From Panagrolaimus kolymaensis (lineage: Eukaryota; Nematoda; Chromadorea; Rhabditida; Panagrolaimidae), in NCBI GenBank assembly GCA_028622995.1, contig JAJQJQ010000021.1, forward strand, positions 3,472,001-3,536,000: a stretch of DNA of 64,000 bases. Direction: 5' to 3'. The notes below the pieces were generated by a model. It searched no databases. It had not been told where the DNA came from and saw only the letters and a list, made by a program, of their open reading frames with translations. The position numbers and the translations under genes were made by a program. The first letter of the stretch is position 1. Each line of letters starts with the position of its first letter. This document shows, one piece after another, positions 1-12,500 of the stretch.

Positions 1-1690
1 CATCAGCGGGAAGTTTATCACCATAATCTGAGATGGCTGATTTAACTTGGAATAAATATTGTTCAAATCGATTTCGAGCATCCACTCGATCACGTTGAGC
101 TATATCTTCAGCTTCATATTTCTTTGCTTCATCCAACATTCGTTGAATTTCATCTGCTGAAAGTCGGCCTTTTTCATTTTTAATTTGAATTCGATTTGAT
201 TTTCCAGTGGATTTATCAACTGCTGACACGTGGAGGATTCCATTGGCATCAATATCAAAGGTGACTTCAATTTGAGGAATGCCTCGAGGAGCTGGAGGAA
301 TTCCAGTAAGGTCGAAAGTTCCAAGTCGATTGTTGTCTTTAGTCATGGCTCGTTCACCTTCATAAACTTGAATGGTTACAGCTGGTTGATTATCAGAATA
401 AGTGGTAAATGTTTGAGTTGCTTTAGTTGGAATTCGAGCATTTCTTTCTACCAATTTAGTCATAACTCCACCCGCGGTTTCAATACCAAGTGAAAGAGGT
501 GTTACATCAACGAGAAGAACATCTTTAACGGTTTCATCCTTGACACCTGATAGGATTGCAGCTTGAACTGCAGCTCCATATGCTACAGCTTCATCGGGAT
601 TAATGGAAAGGTTGAGTTCTTTGCCGTGGAATAATTCTTTGAGAAGTTTTTGAATTTTAGGAACACGAGTTGAACCACCAACTAATACAATTTCATCGAT
701 GGCTCGTTTATCGAGCTTTGCATCACGAAGGGCTTGTTCCACAGGTTCAAGAGTTTTACGGAACAAATCATTGCAAAGTTCTTCAAATCGAGCACGGGTG
801 ATTTTTGAATGGAAATCAATTCCATCAAATAAGGAATCAATTTCAATTATGGCTTCAGCGGATGATGAAAGGGTTCGTTTTGCTCGTTCACATGCAGTTC
901 TTAAACGTCGAAGGGCACGATTGTTGGATTGAATATCGCGGCCATATTTACGTTTGAATTCATTGACGAAATGTTCAAGCAATCTTTGATCAAAATCTTC
1001 TCCACCAAGATGAGTATCACCAGCGGTTGAAAGAACTTCAAATACTCCTTCAGCGATGGTTAAAATGGAAACATCAAATGTGCCACCACCCAAATCAAAA
1101 ATAAGAACATTTTTATCTTTTTGAAGTTTTTTATCAAGTCCATAAGCAAGGGCAGCAGCGGTGGGTTCATTAATGATTCGAAGAACATTTAAACCTGCAA
1201 TAGCGCCAGCATCTTTAGTTGCTTGTCTTTGTGAATCATTGAAATATGCTGGAACGGTTATAACTGCATCACGAACTGGATGGCCAAGATATGCTTCAGC
1301 GGTTTCCTTCATTTTAGTTAAAACCATGGAACTAATTTCTTCGGGTGAGAAAACTTTACGTTCACCTTTGAGTTCGACTTCCATCGCGGGTTTTCCGGCT
1401 TTTGAAACAACTTTAAATGGCCAATGTTTAATATCTTTTTGAACGATGGGATCATCAAGTTTTCGTCCAATTAAACGTTTAGCATCGAAGATGGTATTTT
1501 CTGGATTTCGGGCCATTTGATCTTTAGCTGAATCACCAATAAGTCGTTCAGTATCGGTAAATCCAACATACGATGGTGTAGTTTTATTGCCTTGATCATT
1601 AGCAATTATTTCAACTTTACCATTTTGATATACACCAACACATGAATATGTGGTACCAAGATCAATACCAATAGCTTTACAGGATGACAT
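1..1690 (-). CDS. HSP70: Cytosolic heat shock protein 70 (5' part, runs off window)
   Basis: ATP-dependent chaperone that binds unfolded polypeptides in the cytosol. The reading frame opens at the ATG at 1690 and stays open for 563 codons to the window edge, so the C-terminal lid and any EEVD tail lie outside. All HSP70 nucleotide-binding signatures are visible: [13 protein letters not shown] near residue 7, [17 protein letters not shown] near 145, [12 protein letters not shown] near 175, the phosphate loop [15 protein letters not shown] near 200 and [17 protein letters not shown] near 335. The substrate-binding beta domain follows ([13 protein letters not shown] onward). There is no ER signal or mitochondrial presequence. 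No intron interrupts the 563 codons, as is common for stress-induced HSP70 genes, and heat-shock elements lie just upstream. Identity to the family is certain; the exact paralogue is not. Confidence 0.97.
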   Translation of the reverse strand, partial: MSSCKAIGIDLGTTYSCVGVYQNGKVEIIANDQGNKTTPSYVGFTDTERLIGDSAKDQMARNPENTIFDAKRLIGRKLDDPIVQKDIKHWPFKVVSKAGKPAMEVELKGERKVFSPEEISSMVLTKMKETAEAYLGHPVRDAVITVPAYFNDSQRQATKDAGAIAGLNVLRIINEPTAAALAYGLDKKLQKDKNVLIFDLGGGTFDVSILTIAEGVFEVLSTAGDTHLGGEDFDQRLLEHFVNEFKRKYGRDIQSNNRALRRLRTACERAKRTLSSSAEAIIEIDSLFDGIDFHSKITRARFEELCNDLFRKTLEPVEQALRDAKLDKRAIDEIVLVGGSTRVPKIQKLLKELFHGKELNLSINPDEAVAYGAAVQAAILSGVKDETVKDVLLVDVTPLSLGIETAGGVMTKLVERNARIPTKATQTFTTYSDNQPAVTIQVYEGERAMTKDNNRLGTFDLTGIPPAPRGIPQIEVTFDIDANGILHVSAVDKSTGKSNRIQIKNEKGRLSADEIQRMLDEAKKYEAEDIAQRDRVDARNRFEQYLFQVKSAISDYGDKLPAD

Positions 1691-1803
1691 ATTTTCTTAT
1701 AATATAATAAATAAAGTATTTGAGAATAGTAATAGTAAGGGTAGTAAAAATAAATTCACTTTCTTTTTGTATTAAGATTGACATGCCTTTGTCGCTCGGC
1801 TGC

Positions 1804-1995
1804 TTTTATACTCAATTTTTTAATGTTCGCGTAACTCCGCGAACATTCTCGACTATTCTCTTATGTTCTTTCACTATTTTTTATCTAACTCACCGCACAC
1901 CGAAGTAAAAAAAAAGCTCCACTCGCTGCGACGCATAAAAAGTCTTTCGTTACATACATTATTTTCCTTCTTTCTTTTTCGCGAATGTTCCGGAA
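1804..1995 (-). promoter_or_regulatory. Heat-shock promoter: TATA box and two HSE arrays for HSP70
   Basis: On the minus strand a TATAAAAG box sits at 1804-1811, about 115 nt upstream of the HSP70 start. Behind it, 1826-1868 holds alternating TTC/GAA pentamer units in a strict 5-nt register (TTC 1826, GAA 1841, TTC 1846, TTC 1856, TTC 1866, with near-matches between). A second array at 1978-1995 is a perfect four-unit heat shock element: TTC-2-GAA-2-TTC-2-GAA. This is the binding site of trimeric HSF1, so strong heat or proteotoxic induction is expected. Confidence 0.9.
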
Positions 1996-3090
1996 AGGAA
2001 CCAAAAATGACATGGAAACCGTAAACAAATTTCAAAAAAAAACTAAAAATAAAGTTCAAAGATCTCGTTGCAAAAAAAAACTTGCAAGAAAAAATTAGAA
2101 CAGCCTAGAATGTCTATTTTAAAAAAATACCTTTTTTCTTAACAGTCTCAAAAAGGAAAAAAAAGATATTTACAAAAAAAATATTTTTAAATGGCTAAAA
2201 AATAAAGGAAAATGTGTTTATTCTTTCCAACCTCAAGAAAGAGATGAGGATTTTTTTATACACAGTAGTTTGGTTTGTTGTTACATGACAATAAAAAACG
2301 TAATCCGATTTTTAAAAAATATGGATTTTTATCGCGTGGTTATTTATTTTAGCTTCAATATTCCATAAATATTAATGAATTAAAACTTAAACTTGCTTCC
2401 TGATTAGACAATACGGAAAAACTTATTGTTAATCGAAAAATAACTGCCTCTTAATAGATTCTTAAAAACATCCCAATTCAACGGAGTAATAATAATAAAA
2501 TTTTCATAAACCAAAGCTACAAATCAAAATGCAAGAAAAAAAGTAAAGAAAAAGTTGTATCTGTCACAATAAAAAAATCACTAATCTTTGCCAAGTTTTT
2601 TTTCGTCTTTTTTATAACTTTAGAGTCTAAAAGTCGTTAATCTCGGAGTCTATCTTCGTATGTATTAAAAAAAAAGAGAGAAATAAAAAATGATTACCAC
2701 ATAAAGTATCAAATACAACAATTGTCTGGAAAAATAAGCTAGCGATAAAATTGATAAAAGCTTAAAACAATAAAATCAAATATTTTAAAAAATTTAGTTG
2801 CATAAATTAAAAAATTAGACTCCATTCAAAAATGGGATACATTAAAAGAATGATTCATTTTTCATTTTGCGATCGTGGCAAACATATTTTCGATCATAAA
2901 GTAAGTAAAGAAAAAATATCGAACGGTCATCAATCACTTTCCAAAAGCTATGCTGCTGCTGTTGCTTTGTAAGCTGTTAACTTTTAAGTTTGTGGCCGCA
3001 AGCAAATTGAAGCAAGCATTTGTCTCCACTATTTAATTTTCTTCTTTGTTTTTGGTCAGAATGGAAAATAAACAGAAAATATGTAATTCA
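1996..3090. other. Intergenic, A/T-rich
   Basis: No supported gene. The stretch holds A- and T-runs and lies upstream of HSP70 and downstream of the P0 gene (both minus strand). Nothing further was recognised. Confidence 0.5.
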
Positions 3091-3165
3091 AAAAATTGAA
3101 ATTTTATTCAAATAAAACAGGTAATAAAAAAAGAAACGATAAACATAACAAAAAAGTGAGATCTT

Positions 3166-4223
3166 TTAATCAAAGAGACCGAAGCCCATATCTTCATCTT
3201 CTGATTCTTCTTTGGGTTCTTCCTTCTTAGCAGCAGGGGCAACTTGAGCAGCGGCAGCAGCTGCAGGGGCTGAAGCAGAAGCAGCTGGAGCTGTTGCAGT
3301 AGCAAATTTAGATGGATCAGCCAAATATTCCTTAAGACGTTCAGCTTGTTTGAAGGTGACGTCAGTAACTGCAGCAATAGCCAACATGTTCTTGAGGGCA
3401 TTGGCAATGGAATGGGGAATGGAAGCTTTGGTGGCATAACCAGTAGCAAGAGAAACTGATGCAATATTGCTGACTCCTTGTTGGAAACGCTTGAGAAGAT
3501 CTTCCTTAGTTACATCAAGAACATCGGGAGAATAAATGGCGCCATTATCATAAACTTGTTGAACAACGAGACCATATGAGAATGGTTGGATGTTTAACAT
3601 GTTCAAAAGGGCAGCTTCAGAAGCACCAACCTTTTCACCAACTTTAATTATATGAACATCATTAAGAATTTCAATGGTACCACGAGAAATTTTAGTTGGA
3701 ATTTGAAGGGCTTGGAAGAATGAAGTCTTTTCAGGGCCCATACCAGTATTTTGAGGAGGAAGCTTGACATCACATGGAGCAATGGCACCAGCTTTAGCAG
3801 GGGCACCCTAAAGTAAGGATTGTAATCAAAATTTTGGAGAAAATGGGAAAGGGACTTACGCGTTTGTTTTCCAAAAGTTGCTTTCTAATTTCACCAAGGT
3901 CTTCATTAGTGAAGACGAAACCAATATTGCCAACGATGTAAGGGAGTAAACGTTCAAGTTCAGGGCGAGTATGTTGTTGTCCACGAATGGCTCGACGGAT
4001 CATGGTATTCTTACCCATAAGAATTTCAGCATGTCCACGCATAGCAATGCGGATTTCTTGCATTTGTTTGGATCCAACATTATCAACTCCGACGAGAAGA
4101 CATTTTGGATAATCTTCAAAGTATGTCTAAAATAAATGAATTTGCTTGAAAACTAAAAGTTTTTTTGTAGCTTACTTGAAGGCGATCGAAGTAGCTCTTC
4201 TTCCAGGCGGTTTTGTCTCCCAT
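3166..4223 (-). CDS. RPLP0: 60S acidic ribosomal protein P0 (ribosomal stalk)
   Basis: Large-subunit stalk base that anchors P1/P2 and recruits elongation factors to the GTPase centre. Three exons: 4176-4223, 3860-4126 and 3166-3807, giving 318 residues, the usual P0 length. The start [16 protein letters not shown] is typical; a second ATG six bases upstream (4229) would add two residues. The middle carries the L10-type rRNA-binding fold ([20 protein letters not shown]). The tail has an Ala-rich hinge followed by the conserved acidic end [12 protein letters not shown], which is the elongation-factor contact. A minus-strand AATAAA lies at 3103-3108, about 58 nt past the stop. Introns are about 49-52 nt. 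Confidence 0.97.
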
Positions 4224-5137
4224 GACCATCTTGGCGTATCAAGGTACGTTTAAATACGATTTAAAGACAAAACTCTAAAACTTACAAAAATTAAATTACT
4301 TTAGTAAAAAATTGTAAAAATGGGTAATAAAGTCGGAAGATGAATCTCGATCAAAAAAAGTTGGTAGGGAAAAAAATGGAAGTAACTGTAGCTTGGATAT
4401 TTATTTTAATGGCCTTGGATAGTTAATTTTTAATTAAAATCCAGTCTAGAAAATAAAAAATCTAATGAGAAAAAAAAGGAGAAAGCAAGCAACTAAAGCA
4501 ACCGCTCAGATCAGCTCGAATGAAGTATGAATGAATTAAAAAAAATTATCCACTAAGCTGACAATTTGGTGATTACGCTTCTTGTAACGAAATGCATAAT
4601 TTAACCATAAACAAATAACAAAGATCATCACATTTAGCTTATAACAATAAGTAATAAGAGTGATTAATCAATAAAAAAATGATAATTGTAAACGGACAAA
4701 CAAAAAATGGCTCAAATCTTATCAAATTATGAAGAAAAATACACTTTTTTTGCTATCACAAAAACACTCCATATTTGCCCAAGGTAATTATAAAAATTGT
4801 GATATTCTCCATTCCTAGAAATCCAAGGAAAGGTTGATTTATTAAAGGGCCAAAATAGTGATAACATTTAAAGAAAATTTTAAGCCTTCTTCAGCACATT
4901 TTAGCTAGTAGCTTGATTAAAAAGATCACATATTTGGGTTACTATTTTATAAAAAAATAAGAGTGAATTTTCGGTAGACAAATTGATTTTTTTGACTATA
5001 TTAGGTATGTTGAAGCATATTTATTGTAAAATGTTATTATCTTTGCTTCTTTGAAAATATAACTACATATGTTAATATGAATGAAATTTTTTTAGATGTT
5101 TTAATTTTTGTAGCGTCTAAGAAAAGAAAGGATAAAA
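4224..5137. other. Intergenic between divergent P0 and HAT/F-box-like genes
   Basis: A/T-rich spacer that must contain both 5' regions. A TTTTAG acceptor-like site on the minus strand near 4275 could be a trans-splice acceptor for P0. No coding segment was supported. Confidence 0.4.
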
Positions 5138-7306
5138 ATGTCAAAGCCACCGGAATATTTAAATGCCTTCAAAGAACTAAAATGGAAACTTTGCACTACT
5201 ACGACTCTTCAGAAAATACGAAGATATTTTCAAGAAATGGCGGCGAAAGTCACATTGCTTCCAGAAGAATGGGAGAGTTGGATGAGGTAAAGCTAAAATT
5301 GGATAAATCTCTTTTAAATATGCTGAAAAAATTAAATAACTAAATTTTTTTTGTAGGGATGAAACTCGCTCTTATGATTATGTGATGACTGAATTGGATA
5401 TAACATGTCGAGAAGCGATGAAAGCTCGTATGGATGAAGTGCAAAGTCAAGCTTTATCATGTTTTTATCAAAAGAACTTCTTAGAATTTACAGATAAAGT
5501 TCCAGAAAACGTTCATTACATTCATTCAATAATGGAATGGTATTCTTTCAATTTCGAAAAAGAGTATTTTACTCTTGCTTCGAAAGGAAGTTTAAATAAA
5601 GTCTTATGTTATCCACATGAGCAACTTAAATATTTTTTAAATGAATGCGATATGTTATCACGTAAGTTTACTTCCCTTAATTATCTGTAAAAGTTTTATA
5701 AAAGCATTAACTTTATATTTTGAATTTTTTTATATAGTTGGTAATACCTTTTTCAAACTATTTTTACACTATGAAAAAATCGTTTTTAAAGCTGCTAAAA
5801 AATCAATAATTTTCAGTCCAACCAATACCTCGAGACATTATGCATAAATATCAAAAGGCTTTGGAATTATCTGAAGCAATAAAAGGCAAACAACTTGAAG
5901 AATATGTATATTTATTACCCGATATTGATTTTGCAATTGAAAGCATTGAATGGAATATTGGCAAGAATCCATTATCAGAACATTGTTGGAAATTTTATAT
6001 GAAATTTTTAAAAGATCACGACAAGGCCAAAGAATTATTAAATGTTTATTCCCGGTATTGTCGTTTATTTGTTAGTGACCTTGAAATGAGAAAAGAATAT
6101 TTGGATAAAATTAAAGAACTTGATGAATCATCGGTGGATGTAACAAAATGGTGGATAGATTATATTGGAATTGAGAAACATTTTGGATCGCTTGAAGTTG
6201 CACAGAATTTAATTGAAGCTGTTAAATCAAAACCTTTAAACTCAGAGGATGCTCGTATGATAAAATTTATTAAGAATTTATCGCTATCAAAAGTTGATAT
6301 TCCACGAACATCATTTTCTAATGCTAAAATTTTGTTTTCAAAAGGTTTGTACGAACCTTTGACAAACATCTTGCAATATATAGACATAACTTTTTTAGAA
6401 ATGCCTTCAATGACTCTATCACCACACCTTAAAAATTTAGCAATAAATCAAACCTTCTCTTTGCCTTATCCATTGGCAAATTATATTTTCAAATCGGCTA
6501 ACAATAATCTCAAACATACTTTAATTCAAACATGCCAATATTTATTTTACAAAGAAAAGCAAATATTTTGTCATAAACTTTCTATTTGCAATTGGTGGAA
6601 GAAATCACCAAAATTTTGTCAAAGATCATTCTATCTTAATCCAAAAGATCTTCCTGATATTGAGTTTAAAAATTATTGCATAACAAATACTTTAGAAATT
6701 AAACCTAAAATCGAGGAATTTCCAAATCATAACCTTATATTTTCACAAATTATTAAAGCGATCAAATTTGATATTAAATTTATTCATCTCTCCTTTCAAA
6801 CAATGACTCTCAATGAAATCAATCTTTTGCCATGTCACCAAATTAAAGTATCTCATTTAGTTAATGTTACTGTTTTCAATGAAAACGGCGAAATCCTCTG
6901 TGTGGAAGATTTGATGGGTTTATTTCCATACGCAACAACAAAACAGTATGAATTTTTTATACTCTGAAATTTTTCTTAGTCAAATTTAATTTATTTTTAC
7001 AGAATTGTCACTGATAAATTTGATGAACATTCATCTATCAACTTTACAAAAATCAAGTTACCTGTTAAACTAAATGTTTTAATGATGCATATAATCCCAG
7101 ATAACTTTGATCCAAATGATTTCATTCTATTTTTAAAGGTATATTAATCATCTTTTTTGGAGTTTATTATAAAAAAATAATTTTAGAAAAATGTTGGAAA
7201 ACATGCTCGAGTATTTTTCTCGTTCAATCCAAATGTTGGAATTGAAATTAGCAATATCTTCTTAGATGCTGTTAAAAGTTTTTATAATTATAAATTTGGG
7301 GTATAA
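5138..7306 (+). CDS. Chimeric protein: SART3-like HAT repeats plus F-box-associated-like C-terminal half
   Basis: Five exons (5138-5286, 5357-5661, 5817-6945, 7003-7138, 7187-7306) join in frame to 612 residues. The N-terminal half, to about residue 285, resembles the HAT (half-a-TPR) domain of the splicing recycling factor SART3. Examples are the repeat containing LLPEEWESWMRDE, the IPRDIMHKYQKALE segment, and a late repeat WWIDYIGIEKHFGSLEVAQ. HAT repeats bind snRNP partners. The C-terminal half lacks the SART3 RRM and LSm-binding regions. Instead it reads like nematode F-box-associated proteins (LPYPLANYIFKSANNN, LIQTCQYLFYKEKQ). The join lies inside exon 3, so it is not a splice artefact. 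A donor at 7301 and an acceptor before 7621 could extend the protein by an alternative 55-residue tail ending at 7788. The HAT assignment is fairly secure, the second half tentative. Confidence 0.6.
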
Positions 7307-8096
7307 TCTTTAAGTCTATTCATGTAATAAAAAGAAAAGAAATAAAAAATTACAAAAACAAACAATAAAAAGTAGTCACAGCCACATAAAATCCTAATTT
7401 GTTGACAAATAAGCTAACAACAGCAAAACAATCATTGCATGGCTTTGCATAATTAAAATGGACTTGTTGATGGGGGACATTTGAGAGAGAGAAAACATGA
7501 AATTCAATATTCCATCATTTTTTATATTGATAAAAATGTGAAAAACAATTTATTGGAAAATAAGTGATGTAGTTTAGTTTCCGCAATTTTTTATTTCTGC
7601 GTCCAAAGTTTTTACTTTAGTCAAATGGTGTGAAAAAAGACCTTTGGAAGAAATTATTAAAAATGCTCATTGCGACTGCAACTGAACAAAATAAAGCAGA
7701 AGTTTTAAAAGTATTAAAACTTTACATTGATTCGTCAAAGCAGTATAAAGTTGGTTGTCTTCGTTGCTTTTGCGATGATCAAAAATGAAAAAAGTTCCAG
7801 TGTCTGGAAATAGTGTTAGTTCCCTGAGATTGCGCGTTCTTGGGCCTATGATGCAAGTGGTAAGCTCTCCGTTATTAACATACTTCATGTTTATTACAAC
7901 GATTACAATACATATATCTACAGTAGCTACATCAATACAAACACAATTACCACTAGGCTATAGACTTTTAAGAGTTCACAATATAACAGAGGAGCGAGGG
8001 AATAATATTAATAGACACTCGACCAGCATTGCTAACTGGCATCCGCCATCGACACAGTGAGAGCATGAACCAAGTGGCTTATATAGGTTTCCTCTT
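7307..8096. other. Intergenic; possible extra 3' exon of the preceding gene at 7621-7788
   Basis: A TTTACTTTAG acceptor at 7611-7620 is followed by a 55-codon open segment (LWKKLLKMLIATATEQNK...) in phase with the GT donor at 7301. It may be an alternative last exon or a decaying neighbour. The rest is A/T-rich spacer. Confidence 0.35.
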
Positions 8097-8392
8097 CTGA
8101 TGGAATGCTATAAATATATGGTAGATGCTGGTCAAAGTGCTTGGGATAAATGATTAATTGGATTAGTTGCAGTTGCAAATGCTCGGCTGATTGCAAAGTT
8201 CAATGACACCATTGCATAGCCGCTGGCTGTGCCCATTAATAAAGGTTAGACGCATGAGCTAGTCGGTTGATAAGAAACGCTGGATGGATGCCAAGTTAGA
8301 ATGGGCTGCAGATGCAATGACTGGACTTGCCTGCAGTGCACAAGCCAGTCTGAAGAAAGAAGAAAGTGTTGTCGCAAACGAAGGTGCCTAAC
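8097..8392 (+). pseudogene. Unrecognised decayed coding segment
   Basis: Base composition is visibly richer in G+C than the surroundings. From 8097 one frame reads protein-like text (for example MVDAGQSAWDK, then LIGLVAVANARLIAKFNDT) broken by in-frame TGA and TAG codons. A second frame around 8270-8390 reads KKRWMDAKLEWAADAMTGLA before a stop. I do not recognise the family. It could be a dead gene, a transposon remnant or inserted foreign DNA. Confidence 0.3.
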
Positions 8393-8739
8393 AATAGCAA
8401 GTGGAACAGGAGCTAATGTTGCGTATTTTGCTAATGAATTACCCAATATTTAATTTCAACCATAAGTTCATAATGCTCCATCCTTCATAGCATTGTTGCA
8501 TACATATATTGATAAATATTGAGTGAATGAAGTTTCACTTCAATGAATTACCAACTTTGAAACTATTTTAATCTTTCGTTTAAATGAGTAAAAAAAGTTC
8601 AGAACAAAAGTATATCATGTTTATTTATTTTTAAATTTCAAACAACAATAAAATGCAAAAAAAATAAGTTCAAAGATAATAAAGAAAGATAAACAAACAA
8701 ATAATAAATCAACAAAAGAAAAAGTACATAAAAACACAT

Positions 8740-9555
8740 TCAAAAATCCCACACTTTATTTCGTTTGAATAATGACCAATTGTGATAATTCCAAAAGTGT
8801 TTCTTAATAATCATATATCCATGATGAACAGAAATTTTATCAAGATGTCTTTGTTCTTTGAAAGGTAAAAGATGAGAAACCAATTCATTGACGTCGAAAG
8901 ATATGGGCCAGTCGAGCAGTAACCTGAAAAATGAAATGGTAAAACAACAAACCAAAGGAAATAAAGCAACTTACTCAAATTGTTGAAGTTTCAATAAAGC
9001 TTTAATAAATTCAATAAACTCCATCAACGAACAATCAAATTCTATTTGACCAGCAAATTCAAGATTTATCAAGTTCGAAGTTATCAAAGTTTTGAGAAGA
9101 CTAAATTTGATACTTCTCACATTCAATCGTAGCTTTTCATTTGATTTGAAACTTATAGGTAAACTTTGAAAATATTGAGCATCAAATATTGTTCTTCTTG
9201 AATAATTCGAAATGTACACTTCAATCATCACTTCTTTTTTTCCATAATATCGAGATAGATCAATTCTCCTGCATGGTTGAGCGCAATAACAAGAAATTGA
9301 ATAATAACTTTCAGAACAATTACATATTTGAACTTTATCAATTGAATGACATCGTTTAGAGAGATTTCGAGTGAAGGAATTGATTGAAGCAAACTTTTTC
9401 AGAGTTCTTCCTTTGCATAGTTCAGCAAATCGTCGTTGACACACCCATGGTAGCGATGGAAAATCGAAAGATTCTTCAGGAGATAAGCTTCGTTTCATAT
9501 TGTTTGAGAAGCTAGTTGCAGAAACAATTGATTTCAGAATATTTGAATCATCCAT
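8740..9555 (-). CDS. Lineage-specific protein, possible F-box-like N-terminus
   Basis: Two exons (8975-9555 and 8740-8923) splice in phase to 254 residues. I do not recognise the family with confidence. Residues about 32-75 (FPSLPWVCQRRFAELC... then FTRNLSKRC) have the Leu-Pro and hydrophobic pattern of a divergent F-box. They are followed by a Cys-rich stretch (ICNCSESYYSISCYCAQPC) and a beta-rich C-terminal part. The protein has no signal peptide or membrane segment. The 51-nt intron has a clean GTAAG donor and TTTTCAG acceptor. It is transcribed towards the chimeric HAT gene. Confidence 0.55.
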
Positions 9556-12500
9556 TATCTAAATAAGCAAAAATAAAGAATAGAGAATAAAAAGAAATGC
9601 AAATAAATATTCCACGGAAAAAAATGAAAGAGCGAAAATAAAAGTGCCAAAAAGAAAATGGGGAAATTTTGGCACGATTCAAAAAAGCCTGAAAGGAAAA
9701 ATTTTAACCTAATAAAAAGGTTTTGCATAAGAGTTGCTGGGGGCATGGCGAATAAATAATAAGTATTACCAGAAAAATATGTGCATGTAGTAATTGCATC
9801 AATAAGCATTGAATCAAACATTCTTTTATTTTATGTCTGTTCCATAAAATTTTATAAACAATAAAGAAGTTTTATTTGTGAGACCTGCTTTTTCATGTGA
9901 AACATATCTTTATTTTACTATCATTGATATTATTATGTAGTGGACTAAAACAATAATCGCCACCAATATTGGAGGTACTTTCTTTTCTTGCCATTAAGAA
10001 AAATAGCAAATGGGAAGCCTTGATAATCCAGAATGAAATGTAGCTTTGTTCTTATCAAAACGCATCCATGAATGAAGCTTATTCTAAACTTTAAAAAGTC
10101 AACAAATTTTTTTATAGGATTATTTTTTTTGGATCACTTAATGTACTGAATAAATATTTCTCAAATTTTTTTCTTAGATTGCACATTAACTTATATAGCT
10201 TGAGTTTTTTATTTTTGAAATCCCTCAATCATATGTCGCTCCTTTCATTTCTTCAGATTTTCTTCTTGAAAAAGGTTTAATTAATTGATTATCTTTCTAT
10301 GGAATTTTTTTATTTTATTTTAAAGGTTAGTTTTAACACAGAATGCTTTCCTTCTTCTCATCCATCATTTTCTTTAAGTAATGAATTCCAAAGAAAATTG
10401 GTGTTTGTAACTGTGCTCTGAAAACATAAAAAAGATTCCATTCCTTTTTTCTATTTTTGATTTTGTTTTATCTCTTATCATTTGGTAAACTTCCTTTTTT
10501 ATTTTTTATCGAAAATTCTTCCTAACGTTTCCGTTTCGTGGAAAGTGTGTTTTTATTTTTAATCATTAAACACTGAGCAACAACGTCATTACCCTTTCCA
10601 AAAACTGCTGATTCAAACGTGATTTTTTTTCTTAGTTGTTTTGTTGGATGGAAGATCAGAGAATGCTTGACATTATTGGTTCTCTTCCTCCAAAAAAGAA
10701 TTGCAAAAAAAATTGTCTTTTGTTTTTGTAATTAAATTAATGTATTTTTTCTAAAAATAAAGTTTTTTTTGTGCAAAAAAATTGAAACATGTCAAGGAAC
10801 AAATTAATTAAACGATGAATGATAAAAATCAACCCTACTGACATTAATAAAGATCAAAAAAGATCGTAAAGGAAATGCATTGAAATGGCAAAAATTTTTA
10901 TTTGTAATAGTAGTGTCAAAAATATTAAAAACAGAAAAGAAGTTGTAAGGAATGTGTATGAAGAAGCTATAGTTGGACATGGAATTTAAGGACTTCATTA
11001 TGTCGCAATAGTTTGTAAAAAGTTGTTACACTCATTTATGAATTCAATCATCTTCGAAATAACAAATACTGCATCATTCAAGTGGCAATGAATACATTAT
11101 CTTTATTCTCCTGTTTTCCATGCATCAGTATGATGATAGTCATCTGACGACATTTTGAAAATGACTATCTTTTGTAGCCGATCATTCCATTTTTACGTGT
11201 CGTTTTACACTTGTCTTCTTTGATTGCTTAAAAAGTCAAATAATTATTATTACGAAAAAAGTCATTACAATAAATGTTAATGAATGTTCATTAATTTTCC
11301 TCCAGACAGTCTTAAAACATGTGTTCATACGTTTTTCTTCTTTTTTTCTATTAAAATCAAAAGCTTGGATCTTTTTTTCTTTTTACGTGAAAGTGCATCT
11401 TTTTTTTTGAGATTTTTGATAAAAAATGTCAATGAAAAAATGAAGAAACAAAAAACGACTGCCCTTTAAATCTTGATCAAAAAAAATAATTCCCTCCCTT
11501 TTTTTCTGTTTTAACTTTCCCTCTTTTTGATTGAGTGACTGACGACTGAATCTCGGGTTTAAAAGTACCCTTATAAAAATCAGTTAACCCTTCATTCAAA
11601 CTTTCATCAGCGCGGTTATAATTTTTTTTTGATAACCGTATTAGGCATTCCACATTCGCCATTTTTATGGATTATCTTTGTAGCCTCACACAGTTTATAT
11701 GATTTTTGCTTACTTTAAATAAGCATACAAGCTTTAATCCTTTTTTCTTCCACTGCTGAAACACGCCTGCACTTTTCTGCAAAAAAATAAAAACTACCTG
11801 ATAAAAAAAGGAAATATAAAAATGCGTGAAATTATTTTCTTTCCTTTGTTTACTTTTGAACAAAAGTTAAAAAAACAATCAAAAAGTTTATTGCTAACAG
11901 TTTTGCTAAAAAAGATCTGCAAAGAATAAATAGTAAGGATTTAATTTTTTTGTTTGTTTAGAATTTTAATGGAAATAACAATGTCGAGTTTTTTTGTAAT
12001 GTGGTTTACTTTTTGGCCCTAAATTAATTTCCTTAATTTTCTCTGTAAATGGAATTTTAATTTCATCATAATTTCCCCAAAAAATAAATCACAATCTTTG
12101 GCCGATGCATACCGCAAAAATGACTGACTACTGATTGACCGATTCGTGCTTTTTATTTTTGGTGGTGGGCGATGAATCTTTATCACGCCACTGGCAGAAA
12201 GAACATCCTCAAATTATTTATTCAACTAATTCATTTCATTGTGTTTTTTGTTAACAAAAAAGTTTTTTCAGTCACCAAGATCTTTTTCACCGAAATAGGC
12301 GGTGCTTTCTCAAGCAATAACCAAAAAACGTTTATTTTTCATTAACATTTTCACGTTTTTCAATTTGCGTTTAGATTAAATTTTTGTTTTTTTACTACAC
12401 CATCATTAATAAGATGTGGAGTTATTAAATGATGGTGGTGTGATAAAAAAAATGACTATGCTCTTATTTTTTTCTAAACTTATTTATTAATTTAATCGAG

